From NCBI RefSeq assembly GCF_026627255.1, contig NZ_JAPNLM010000039.1:16387-53805 (forward strand): a stretch of 37,419 bases of DNA, written 5' to 3'. Shown in pieces: positions 30,003 through 37,398 of this stretch. Under the pieces are notes generated by a model. The model saw only the letters and a list, made by a program, of their open reading frames with translations. It was not told where the DNA came from and searched no databases. The position numbers were made by a program, and so were the translations under genes. Positions within the stretch are counted from its first letter, which is position 1; each line of letters begins with the position of its first letter. This DNA is from Streptomyces antarcticus. Its GTDB lineage: Bacteria > Actinomycetota > Actinomycetes > Streptomycetales > Streptomycetaceae.

Positions 30003-32411
30003 ATGTCCACGCCGTGGTCCCGCCGTTCCTTCTTCCGGCTGTCCGGCAGCGCGGCCCTCTTGGCCGGAATCTCCTCGGCCGGCCCGGCGTCCGCCGCGTC
30101 CGCGCAAATGCCGGAGGCGGGCGACGCGTACGACGCGCTGCGCGGCGCCTGGCGCGAGATGCTGCTGAGCAGCGGGTTCGACCCGGCGGCCGCGCCGTTC
30201 GCCGAGAAGCTGGCCCTGCTGGGCTCCCAGGCCGGCGAGCACCGCTCCACGATGGCGGCCGCGAACGGATCGCTCTGGCCCGACCTCCCCCTGAACCTGT
30301 CGAGTTCGATCACCGCCAGCTACACGCGGCTGGCCGCCATGGCGCAGGCCCACGCCCAGCCCGGCACGGGCCTGACCGGCAGCTCCGCCCTGCTGGGCGA
30401 GATCAGCACGGGGCTCGACCACGTCCACGACCAGGCCTACAACGCTTCCCGGAGCCCGTTCGGAAACTGGTGGGACTTCCAGATCGGCTCCCCGCAGGCC
30501 CTGCTGGACATCAGCACGATCCTCCACGACCCGCTCTCCGCCGCCCAGCTCGCCCGCCACCTGGCAGCGGTCGACCGCTTCGTCCCCGACTCCTCGGTGG
30601 GCGCCTACACCGGCACCAGCACCGGCGCCAACCGGGTGGACCTGTGCCGTTCGCTGGCGCTGCGCGGCGTCCTGGGCAAGAACCCCGCCAAGATCGCGCT
30701 CGCCCGCGACGCCCTCTCCCCCGTCTTCCCGTTCGTCACCACCGGGGACGGCTTCTACGCCGACGGGTCCTTCGTCCAGCACACCTGTCTCGCCTACACG
30801 GGCTCGTACGGCGCCGTGCTGCTCGGCGGCCTGGCCGGGTTGTTCTCGCTGCTGAAAGGATCGCCCTGGGCGGTGTCCGACCCCCACCGGCAGACCGTCC
30901 TGGACTCGGTGGAGAAGTCCTTCGCGCCGTTCCTCTACAACGGCCTGATGATGGACGCGGTCTCGGGCCGCTCCACCAGCCGGGGCAACCCGCGGACCGG
31001 CCCCCTGGGATTCCAGGGCGGCGACCACGGCCGGGGCCACGGCGTCCTCGCCGCCATCGTCCTGCTGGGCACCGCCGCGAGCGGAGCGGAGGACCGGCGC
31101 TGGCGCGGGCTGGTGAAGGGCTGGATCCAGCGGGACTACTACAGCCCGGTGCTCGCCGACACCGACCTCGGTGTCGCCGCGCTGGCCCGGCTCAAGGCCG
31201 TACGGGACGACGACGCCGTCACCCCGATCGCCGAGCCGACCGGGCACAGGCTCTTCCCGAGCATGGACCGGGCCGTCCACCGCCGTCCCGGCTGGGCGGC
31301 GTCGGTCAGCATGGCCTCCCGGCGGATCGGCCTCTACGAGACGGGCAACGGGGAGAACCTCCGCGGCTGGCACACCGGTGCGGGCATGCTCCAGTGGTGG
31401 GGCGACACGTACGCCAACGGCCAGTTCACGGACGGGTTCTGGCCGACCGTCGACCCGTACCGGCTGCCGGGCACCACCGTATCCAAGAAGCCGCTCGCCG
31501 ACGCCGAGGGCGGCGCCTGGGCGCTGCCGAGGCCGGACGTGACCTGGGTCGGCGGCTCCACGGACGGGGAGTACGCGGCCCTGGGGCAGTTCGTCCGCGG
31601 GCTGTCGAGCACCCTGTACGCCAAGAAGTCCTGGTTCTGCCTGGACGACTCCGTCGTCTGCCTGACGGGCTCGGTCAGGTGCACCGACGGGGCCGCGGCA
31701 GAGACGGTGGTCGAGAACCGCAACCTCGGCGCGAGCGGCGGGCACGCCCTCACGGTGAACGGCGCCGTCCAGCCCGCCGCGCTCGGCTGGTCGGCCACCC
31801 TCACCGGCAGCCGCTGGGCGCACATCGCCGGTCACGGCGGGTACGTGTTCCCCGGCGGCGCGACGGTCAAGGCGCTGCGCGAGGCCCGTACCGGCTCCTG
31901 GCGGGACATCAACACCGCGGGCACCGTCGACCCGGTCACCCGCCGCTACCTGACCTTGTGGTTCGACCACGGCGTGGACCCCGTCGACGCGTCCTGTTCG
32001 TCCGTCCTGATGCCCGGTGCCACCGCGGCCGCGACGGCCGCCCGCGCGGCGGACACCGGCTGGATCGTGATCCTCGCCAACGACAACGTCCGGCAGGGCG
32101 TCGTGGTGCCCTCGCTCGGCGTCACGGCCGTGAACTTCTGGTTCGCCGGATCGGCCGGCGCCCTCACCGCGGACAACCCGGCCTGTGTGCTGGTCCGGGA
32201 GCACGGAGACGGCACCGCGACCGTGTGCGTCTGCGACCCGATGCGGATGCGGACCGGCCTGACGGTCCGGTGGAACCGTGCCGTGGCCTCCGTGCTCTCC
32301 AAGCCCGCCACTGTGACCTCCGCCGTTACCGGTGCCGCCCTCACCCTCACCTTCGGGGACCTCAGGGGGCAGGCCGGGGCCACCCAGCGGATCAAGGTCG
32401 CCCTGGGCTGA
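30003..32411 (+). CDS. Polysaccharide lyase family 8 (hyaluronate/chondroitin/xanthan lyase type), Tat-exported
   Basis: An 802-residue secreted lyase that should cleave uronic-acid polymers by beta-elimination. Signal: WSRRSFFRLSGSAALLAGIS, a twin-arginine leader, cleaved after about ASA. The alpha/alpha toroid holds NWWDFQIGSPQALLDI (aromatic patch from Asn155), GTSTGANRVDLC with Asn210, FYADGSFVQHTCLAYTGSYG with His260 and Tyr269, and SGRSTSRGN with Arg323 and Arg327. Spacings His-50=Asn, His+9=Tyr, His+63/+67=Arg equal those of pneumococcal hyaluronate lyase (Asn349, His399, Tyr408). The C-terminal half is the beta-sandwich (ENRNLGASGGHALTVNG). GGAGG precedes ATG 30003. With the importer and oxidoreductases it suggests depolymerisation outside the cell followed by uptake. 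Which glycan is cleaved cannot be decided. Confidence 0.93.
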   Translation: MSTPWSRRSFFRLSGSAALLAGISSAGPASAASAQMPEAGDAYDALRGAWREMLLSSGFDPAAAPFAEKLALLGSQAGEHRSTMAAANGSLWPDLPLNLSSSITASYTRLAAMAQAHAQPGTGLTGSSALLGEISTGLDHVHDQAYNASRSPFGNWWDFQIGSPQALLDISTILHDPLSAAQLARHLAAVDRFVPDSSVGAYTGTSTGANRVDLCRSLALRGVLGKNPAKIALARDALSPVFPFVTTGDGFYADGSFVQHTCLAYTGSYGAVLLGGLAGLFSLLKGSPWAVSDPHRQTVLDSVEKSFAPFLYNGLMMDAVSGRSTSRGNPRTGPLGFQGGDHGRGHGVLAAIVLLGTAASGAEDRRWRGLVKGWIQRDYYSPVLADTDLGVAALARLKAVRDDDAVTPIAEPTGHRLFPSMDRAVHRRPGWAASVSMASRRIGLYETGNGENLRGWHTGAGMLQWWGDTYANGQFTDGFWPTVDPYRLPGTTVSKKPLADAEGGAWALPRPDVTWVGGSTDGEYAALGQFVRGLSSTLYAKKSWFCLDDSVVCLTGSVRCTDGAAAETVVENRNLGASGGHALTVNGAVQPAALGWSATLTGSRWAHIAGHGGYVFPGGATVKALREARTGSWRDINTAGTVDPVTRRYLTLWFDHGVDPVDASCSSVLMPGATAAATAARAADTGWIVILANDNVRQGVVVPSLGVTAVNFWFAGSAGALTADNPACVLVREHGDGTATVCVCDPMRMRTGLTVRWNRAVASVLSKPATVTSAVTGAALTLTFGDLRGQAGATQRIKVALG

Positions 32412-32577
32412 ACGGGGCGCGTCGGTGCCGTACGAGGGAGCGCGGCAGCGGTACGTCCACCCGGTCAGCGCGCGCAGGACGAGCCTCCCGGACGCGGCCC
32501 CGACCGGCACGGTGGAGGGCACGGTGGGCGGTGGGCCGGGGGCGGGGGGCGGGGCGGGGGCGGCTCGTCACGGCTGC
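32412..32577. other. Convergent gap with a run of G tracts
   Basis: These 166 bp lie between the lyase and the leftward permease gene. They hold a G-rich tract (32532-32563) with runs GGG, GGGGG, GGGGGG, GGGG and GGGGG separated by single C or CC, able in principle to form a G-quadruplex on the plus strand. No conventional terminator hairpin was found. Confidence 0.5.
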
Positions 32578-33504
32578 CTACTTCACCGCACCGGCGGTCA
32601 GGCCCGAGCGCCAGAAGCCCTGGAGGCAGAGGAAGGCGATCACCAGGGGGATGATGGCGATGAGCGAACCGGTGATGGCGAGCGAGTACATCTCGGGGCT
32701 CTCCGTGATGGACACGTTCCACACGTGGAGGCCGAGGCTGACGGGATACAGGTCCTTGTCGTTCAGCATGACCAGCGCGCCGTAGAAGTTGTTCCAGCTC
32801 GCGGTGAAGGAGAACAGGAACAGCGTCACGAACCCCGGCGCCAGCATGGGCAGCGCGATGGTGCGGAAGGTCCGTACCTCGCCGGCGCCGTCGACCCTGG
32901 CCGCCTCGATCACCTCGTACGGGACGTAGCCCTCGGAGAAGACCCGGGCGAGGTAGACGCCGAACGGGTTGACCAGGGAGGGGATCAGCAGCGCCCAGTA
33001 GGTGTTGGTGAGGCCCGCCTTCGAGGCCAGCAGGTACATGGGCAGGGTGAGGACGGCTCCCGGTACCAGTACGCCCGCCAGGACCACGCCGAAGAGCTTC
33101 TCCTTGCCCGCGAAGGCGTACTTGTCGAAGGCGTATCCGGCCGCGACCGAGATCAGGGAGGAGAGCGCCGAGCCGACCACCGCGTAGAGGAGGGTGTTGA
33201 GCAGCCAGCGTCCGTAGATGCCGTCGTTATGGGTGAACACCTCGAGGACGTTGGAGAAGAGGTTGAACTCGCCGAAGCTGAAACCGCCGGTGCCGAAGAG
33301 GTCGCGGCGGTTCTTGGTGGCGGCCACCAGCAGCCAGCTGATCGGCATCAGCGTGTACAGCGCCAGCATGATCAGCACGCCGTTGACGGCGGCTTTGGAG
33401 GCCCAGGCGCGCGGGGCGCCGGGCCGGGCCGGCGCCGTGGGGCTTTTGGGCCGCGGTTGGCTGGTCCGCTCGGCGGTGCGGGGGGAGACGGTGTCCGTGC
33501 TCAT
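32578..33504 (-). CDS. Carbohydrate ABC importer permease, MalG type
   Basis: A 308-residue inner-membrane subunit of a CUT1-type sugar importer. A long, Pro/Arg-rich cytoplasmic N-terminus (about 35 residues) precedes six segments: AAVNGVLIMLALYTLMPISW, LLNTLLYAVVGSALSSLISV, LFGVVLAGVLVPGAVLTLPM, YWALLIPSLVNPFGVYLARV, FVTLFLFSFTASWNNFYGAL, ITGSLIAIIPLVIAFLCLQG. The EAA loop, which docks on the ATPase, is EAARVDGAGEVRTFRTIALP. Its ATG overlaps the TGA of the MalF-type gene (ATGA). No ATPase gene is in the operon; CUT1 importers in Streptomyces usually share MsiK, encoded elsewhere. It is the last gene of the binding-protein/permease operon. Confidence 0.93.
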   Translation of the reverse strand: MSTDTVSPRTAERTSQPRPKSPTAPARPGAPRAWASKAAVNGVLIMLALYTLMPISWLLVAATKNRRDLFGTGGFSFGEFNLFSNVLEVFTHNDGIYGRWLLNTLLYAVVGSALSSLISVAAGYAFDKYAFAGKEKLFGVVLAGVLVPGAVLTLPMYLLASKAGLTNTYWALLIPSLVNPFGVYLARVFSEGYVPYEVIEAARVDGAGEVRTFRTIALPMLAPGFVTLFLFSFTASWNNFYGALVMLNDKDLYPVSLGLHVWNVSITESPEMYSLAITGSLIAIIPLVIAFLCLQGFWRSGLTAGAVK

Positions 33505-34424
33505 GATTCCTGCCACCGCTTCCCCATCCGGGTGACCACGAACGACAGTGCTCCGGCCACGACGGCCAGCAGCAGGGAAGCCGCGGCGGCGGACGCGTAG
33601 TCGTGGTCGACGAACGCCTTGCTGACGATGTACATCGTGGGAGACCAGTCGTTGCCGAGGGCCTGCGCCTTGTCGGAGAGGAGCTTGGGCTCGGTGAAGA
33701 GCTGGATGGCTCCGACGCAGGTGAACAGCACGGTCATGACCACCGAGGAGCGGATGATCGGCACCTTGATGCCCAGGGCGATGCGCCAGGCGCCGGCGCC
33801 GTCCACCGTCGCGGCCTCCACGACCTCGCGGGGCACCGCCTGGAGCGCGGCGAAGAAGATCACCATGTTGTAGCCGATCCACTGCCACACGGCGATGTTG
33901 ACCATCGACGACAGGGTGTGGCCGGGCGAGAAGAAGTTCCAGCTGCCGCCTGCGGCGTCGATCCACTCGATGACCGGGCTGAGACCCGGGGTGTAGAGGT
34001 AGATCCAGATGATCGAGGCGATCAGTCCCGGTACGGCGTGCGGCAGGAAGAAGGCGAGCTGGAAGAAGCGCTTGGCGCGGGCGTGGGCCGAGTCGACCAG
34101 GAGCGCCAGGCCCAGCGCGACGCCGATCATCACCGGAATGTAGACGAGGCAGTACGCGGCTACGTGCAGGAAGGAGTCCCGGAACGCCGGATCGGACAGT
34201 ACCGCCGCGTAGTTGGCCAGCCCGGCGAAGGTGCGCTCCACGCCGCCGAACCCGAGCCCCGAGGACCGCTCCCGGTACAGGCTCATCCAGCCCGCGTACA
34301 CCACCGGGGCGACCGTCACGGCGGCGAAGAGCACGAAGAACGGGGAGAGGAAGAGGACGACGGCGCCGCGTTGTCTGCGGCGCAGCGCTCTTCCGGCGGG
34401 TGCCGGGGTGGTGGTTGATGCCAC
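33501..34424 (-). CDS. Carbohydrate ABC importer permease, MalF type
   Basis: A 307-residue membrane permease, partner of the MalG-type subunit. Hydrophobic segments include GAVVLFLSPFFVLFAAVTVA, AAYCLVYIPVMIGVALGLAL, AFFLPHAVPGLIASIIWIYL, MVNIAVWQWIGYNMVIFFAA, VVMTVLFTCVGAIQLFTEPK and SAAAASLLLAVVAGALSFVV. The EAA loop is VEAATVDGAGAWRIALGIKV. Together with the MalG-type protein it forms the translocation path for an oligosaccharide delivered by the lipoprotein encoded upstream. It is separated from the binding-protein gene by 125 bp of repeat-rich sequence that may attenuate expression relative to the binding protein. Confidence 0.93.
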   Translation of the reverse strand: MASTTTPAPAGRALRRRQRGAVVLFLSPFFVLFAAVTVAPVVYAGWMSLYRERSSGLGFGGVERTFAGLANYAAVLSDPAFRDSFLHVAAYCLVYIPVMIGVALGLALLVDSAHARAKRFFQLAFFLPHAVPGLIASIIWIYLYTPGLSPVIEWIDAAGGSWNFFSPGHTLSSMVNIAVWQWIGYNMVIFFAALQAVPREVVEAATVDGAGAWRIALGIKVPIIRSSVVMTVLFTCVGAIQLFTEPKLLSDKAQALGNDWSPTMYIVSKAFVDHDYASAAAASLLLAVVAGALSFVVTRMGKRWQES

Positions 34425-34504
34425 GGGAGGGCTCCTTGGCGTACGGGTGGTTCCGGCGAGGTGGCGGCGTTCGGCTCGTGCCGCCGCGTGGCGGTGGGCG
34501 GCAC

Positions 34505-34552
34505 GGGTCAGGAGGCCCGGCTCGGGCGGCCCGGGTCAGGCGGCCCGGGTCA
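34505..34552. repeat. Tandem GGCGGCCCGGGTCA-type units between binding protein and permease genes
   Basis: GGGTCAGGAGGCCCGG, then CTCGGGCGGCCC and GGGTCAGGCGGCCCGGGTCA form about three imperfect units of 14-16 bp. The last TCA is the complement of the binding-protein stop codon. The C/G-rich units can fold back, plausibly acting as a partial terminator or mRNA stabiliser within the operon. Confidence 0.6.
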
Positions 34553-35857
34553 CTTGGCGAGCTTCAGGCCCCGGCTCCCGATCGCCGCACGCGCCGATTC
34601 CTGGGCCTTCGTCAGCCCGCTCGGCAGGCCGTTCCTGGCGGCCTCGTCCTTGAAGTCGGCGCCGACCTTGCCCCAGACCGGGCCCCAGGTCCAGCCGGGG
34701 ACGATCGTGGCGACCTGGTCACCGGTCAGTTTGTAGAGGTCCTGACCGCCGAAGTAGGAGGTGTCGAATGCCTGCGCCGCCACCGCGGCCATGGCCGGGT
34801 TCGCGGGGAGGGCGCTGCTCGGGTTCTTCAGAGCGCCGATCCGGGCCTTCATCGACGCCGGGTCGGTGGTCACCCACTTGATGAACTCGGCGGCAGCCGC
34901 CGCGTGCTTGCTGCCCTTGGTCACGGCGAAGCTGGTGCCGCCGTACATCCCGCTGGCGGGCGTGCCCCAGTGGGGAACGGGTGCGACGCCCCACTTGCCC
35001 TTGAGGTCCGGCATGCCGGAGACCATTCCGCCCGCGCTCCAGGAGGCGCCCACGACGCTGACCGTCGTACCGTCGGCCTTCGACTTGGTCTCCTCCGGGG
35101 TGCCGGCTCCGTAGTTGAAGACCAGGTCGTCCTTGAGCATCGCCTGCCAGTAGTCGGCGACCTTCTGCGAGGGGGCGTCGTCGATCGCGGGCTTCCAGGC
35201 ATCGCCCTTCACCTCGAACCACTTGGCGCCGGCCTGCCAGGACAGCGTCGCCTGGAGCGGGGCGTCGGTCGGGAAGGATCCGATCCGCGCCCCGGGGTCG
35301 GCGGCCTTGATCTTCTCGGCGGCCGCACGGTACTCGTCCCACGTCGTGGGGACGGTGACGCCGTACTTCTCGAAGAGGTCCTTGCGGTAGAAGTACACCT
35401 GCGGGGTGGCGTCGAAGGGGACCGACCAGGTCTTGCCGCCGAGGGTCACCAGGTCCCGGACACCAGCCGGGAAGCTCGTCTTGACGAGCTCTCCGGAGGA
35501 GGCGGTGATGTCCTCCAGGTATCCCTGACTCGCGAACTCCGGGACCATGTTGTACTCGACGGTCGCCACGTCCGGCGCGTCCCCCGCCTTGATGGCGTTG
35601 CTGATCTTGCTGTAGCCGTCGGCGCCGCCCGGGATCTGGGAGAAGCGCACCTGTATGTCGGTGTGCGTCCTGTTGAACTCCGCGGCCGCGGCCTCCGCTC
35701 CGCTCGTCCAGGTCCAGTACGTGAGGGTCACCGGCTTGCCGTCTTCCCCGGCGGCGGACGGCGCGGTGGGCTCGGATCCGGCGCAGGCGGAGGTCAGCAG
35801 GGCGAGGGAAAGCGCTGCGGCCACCGCTCCGTAGACACGCAAGGGCTGAGACTTCAT
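34550..35857 (-). CDS. Extracellular sugar-binding lipoprotein of the CUT1 importer
   Basis: A 435-residue solute-binding protein. The lipoprotein signal is MKSQPLRVYGAVAAALSLAL with lipobox LTSAC (Cys as lipid anchor). The mature part has TLTYWTWTSGAEAAAAEFNR (typical cluster-1 opening), PDVATVEYNMVPEFASQGYL, WSVPFDATPQVYFYRKDLFE, PTTWDEYRAAAEKIKAADPG, and YGGTSFAVTKGSKHAAAAAE, all standard for binding proteins of oligosaccharide importers. ATG 35857 follows AGGAG at 8 bases. It heads the operon with the two permeases. A direct-repeat operator lies exactly 83 bp upstream and an inverted repeat 55 bp upstream. Which sugar is bound is unknown; the neighbouring lyase suggests an unsaturated uronate-containing oligosaccharide. 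Confidence 0.94.
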   Translation of the reverse strand: MKSQPLRVYGAVAAALSLALLTSACAGSEPTAPSAAGEDGKPVTLTYWTWTSGAEAAAAEFNRTHTDIQVRFSQIPGGADGYSKISNAIKAGDAPDVATVEYNMVPEFASQGYLEDITASSGELVKTSFPAGVRDLVTLGGKTWSVPFDATPQVYFYRKDLFEKYGVTVPTTWDEYRAAAEKIKAADPGARIGSFPTDAPLQATLSWQAGAKWFEVKGDAWKPAIDDAPSQKVADYWQAMLKDDLVFNYGAGTPEETKSKADGTTVSVVGASWSAGGMVSGMPDLKGKWGVAPVPHWGTPASGMYGGTSFAVTKGSKHAAAAAEFIKWVTTDPASMKARIGALKNPSSALPANPAMAAVAAQAFDTSYFGGQDLYKLTGDQVATIVPGWTWGPVWGKVGADFKDEAARNGLPSGLTKAQESARAAIGSRGLKLAK

Positions 35858-35911
35858 GTGGACTGCTCCTTGGCGAGTGGGCTGAACGGGTTGAATCATT
35901 CGCTCCTGGTT

Positions 35912-35953
35912 CTTGAACGTCAAGAGCATGTGAACCATTGATCAATACGATCA
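35912..35953 (-). promoter_or_regulatory. Operator 3: direct-repeat element and inverted repeat before the importer operon
   Basis: Minus strand 35953-35940 reads TGATCGTATTGATC, an exact TGANC-GTAT-TGAWC match ending 83 bp before ATG 35857. Between it and the gene is CTTGA-ACG-TCAAG (35912-35924), a perfect inverted repeat, and the palindrome ATTGATCAAT (35937-35946) overlaps the element. Together they make an A+T-rich promoter/operator region. Confidence 0.65.
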
Positions 35954-36048
35954 GTTCAGTGGTGTCCGACCGCATTCCGCAGGACGGCGCGACAGCGCGG
36001 CGGAGCGCCGGCCCCGCTCCTCTCGCGGGCAAGCGCGGGCGCGGGGAC

Positions 36049-36073
36049 GGGGATTGGGGGTTGGGGGTTGGGG
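36049..36073 (+). other. Potential G-quadruplex between importer promoter and dehydrogenase 3' end
   Basis: Runs of 4, 5, 5 and 4 G separated by ATT, TT and TT give a textbook four-tract G-quadruplex motif on the plus strand, with more G runs following to about 36110. The flanking 36000-36121 holds no gene. Confidence 0.6.
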
Positions 36074-36121
36074 CGGTGGCGGGCCGGGGAGGGCGGGGCT
36101 GGGCCGAGGTGGCCGGGAAGC

Positions 36122-37138
36122 TCAGGCCGTCCGGTCGAGGTCCTCGCGGTACACCGGGTGGGCGAACGGCGCGCCCGCGGCGTACCGGGCGATCTCCTCG
36201 ACGGCGGAGTCGGCCATCCGGTGCAGTTCGTTGCCGAGAGAGCCCGCGATGTGCGGGGTGAGCAGCACATTGGGCAGGTCGTAGAGAGGGGAGTCGGCGG
36301 GCAGCACCTCCGGGTCGGTCACGTCGATGACCGCGTGCAGCCGGCCGGAGGCCAGCTCCGTCGTCACCGCGGCTCCGTCGACCAGTGAACCGCGCGCCGT
36401 GTTGATGAGCGTGGCGCCGTCGCGCATGAGCGCCAGCCGGCCGCGGTCGATCATCGCCCGGGTCTCGGGCAGCTCCGGTGCGTGCAGGCTGACCACGTCC
36501 GAGATCCGGCACAGTTCGTCGAGCTCCACGCCGCGGACTCCGAGCGCCGCGGCTTCCCCGCGGGTCACGTACGGGTCGTACAGCACGAGTTCGAGGTCGT
36601 ACGGGCGCAGGAGCTCGATCACCCGGCGGCCGATCCGGGAGGCTCCGACAATGCCGACGGTCCGGCGGTAGTTGCCCGCGTGGGGGTACCTCAGGTGCCA
36701 GTCGTGCCGGGTGCCGCGGACGCTGCGGTACTCCTCGCGGAGCTGCATCACCCGCTTGTTGGAGAGCAGCACCATCGCGACGGTGTACTCCGCCACGGGC
36801 AGGGAGTTGGCCAGGGCCGCGGAGGAGACCGTGATGCCGCGGTCCCAGCAGGCTCCGGTGACGAGCCGCTTGACGGAGCCGGCGGCGTGCACCACCGCTC
36901 TGAGGCGGGGTGCGCGCGCGAGCGCGCGGGCGTCGACGGCGGGCGCGCCCCAGAAGGTGAGCAGCACCTCGGCCTCCGCGAGAGCGGCTGCCACCTCGGG
37001 TCTGGCGTAGTCGTCGGCGACGACCTCCGGGTCGAACTCGGCAACTGCGCGCAGCCGTTGGGTGACGGCCTCGCCCAACAGGCGGGGACGGAGTTCGGGG
37101 GCCATGGCAAGCAGGATTCGCGGGCGTCGACCAGGCAT
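36122..37138 (-). CDS. D-isomer-specific 2-hydroxyacid dehydrogenase
   Basis: A 338-residue NAD(P)H-dependent oxidoreductase interconverting 2-oxo and D-2-hydroxy acids. Catalytic-domain text: VLLTFWGAPAVDARALARAP and RLRAVVHAAGSVKRLVTGAC. The nucleotide fold is TVGIVGASRIGRRVIELLRP with GASRIG. The catalytic Arg is in INTARGSLVDGAAV, the acidic residue in AVIDVTDPEVLPADSPLYDL and the proton-donating His in LLTPHIAGSLGNE. ATG 37138 follows GGAG at 9 bases. It carries its own copy of the locus operator 83 bp upstream, the same distance as for the importer operon. It may reduce a keto acid derived from the imported uronate, although no isomerase, kinase or aldolase of that pathway is visible. 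Confidence 0.92.
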   Translation of the reverse strand: MPGRRPRILLAMAPELRPRLLGEAVTQRLRAVAEFDPEVVADDYARPEVAAALAEAEVLLTFWGAPAVDARALARAPRLRAVVHAAGSVKRLVTGACWDRGITVSSAALANSLPVAEYTVAMVLLSNKRVMQLREEYRSVRGTRHDWHLRYPHAGNYRRTVGIVGASRIGRRVIELLRPYDLELVLYDPYVTRGEAAALGVRGVELDELCRISDVVSLHAPELPETRAMIDRGRLALMRDGATLINTARGSLVDGAAVTTELASGRLHAVIDVTDPEVLPADSPLYDLPNVLLTPHIAGSLGNELHRMADSAVEEIARYAAGAPFAHPVYREDLDRTA

Positions 37139-37220
37139 CTGGGGTACTCCTTGCGGCTGGGTGAGGCCGCGCCGACTCTATGAAGCCAGATTCCGATCGT
37201 CAAGATCCATCAATCATAAA

Positions 37221-37234
37221 GTTCTATTCGCTCA
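37221..37234 (-). promoter_or_regulatory. Operator 4 (two mismatches) before the dehydrogenase gene
   Basis: Minus strand 37234-37221 reads TGAGCGAATAGAAC, matching TGANC-GTAT-TGAWC at all but two positions and ending 83 bp before ATG 37138. The surrounding 37170-37240 is markedly A+T-rich for this DNA, as expected for a promoter. Confidence 0.5.
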
Positions 37235-37329
37235 AAACGATCGCACCCGTACGGCGGTAAGCGGCGGCCCCGGTGTCGACGGCGACCGGTCGCGCGGCGA
37301 CGGCCGGCTCCGGCAGGCGTGCGTCCGTC

Positions 37330-37369
37330 CCGCGCCGGGCATCCCGTACGTACGGGATGCCCGGCGCGG
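37330..37369. terminator. Perfect 40-bp palindrome
   Basis: Two 20-bp arms (left arm CCGCGCCGGGCATCCCGTAC) meet without a spacer at 37349/37350. The likely hairpin is a bidirectional terminator for a gene entering from the right. A cruciform or regulatory site is possible. Confidence 0.6.
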
Positions 37370-37398
37370 CGGAGGCGGGACCTCGAACGAGCCCCCCG

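Noticed and set aside
30003..32411. Heparinase II/III-type lyase
   Set aside because: The NWW patch, the Asn-His-Tyr spacing of 50 and 9 residues and the GRxxSR motif are those of PL8, not PL12/PL21.
29853..32522. An 889-codon open frame antisense to the PL8 lyase
   Set aside because: High G+C DNA keeps antisense frames open. The translation is Arg/Gly/Val-rich with no family text, while the sense frame has complete PL8 motifs.
36049..36110. GGGGGTT units as a telomere-like repeat
   Set aside because: Only two to three units, internal to a gene cluster. More simply a G-rich spacer with G4 potential.
34719..36512. A 597-codon leftward frame overlapping the binding-protein gene in another frame
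   Set aside because: The translation is Arg/Pro/Gly-rich shadow sequence, and the binding protein in the correct frame has a lipobox and full family text.
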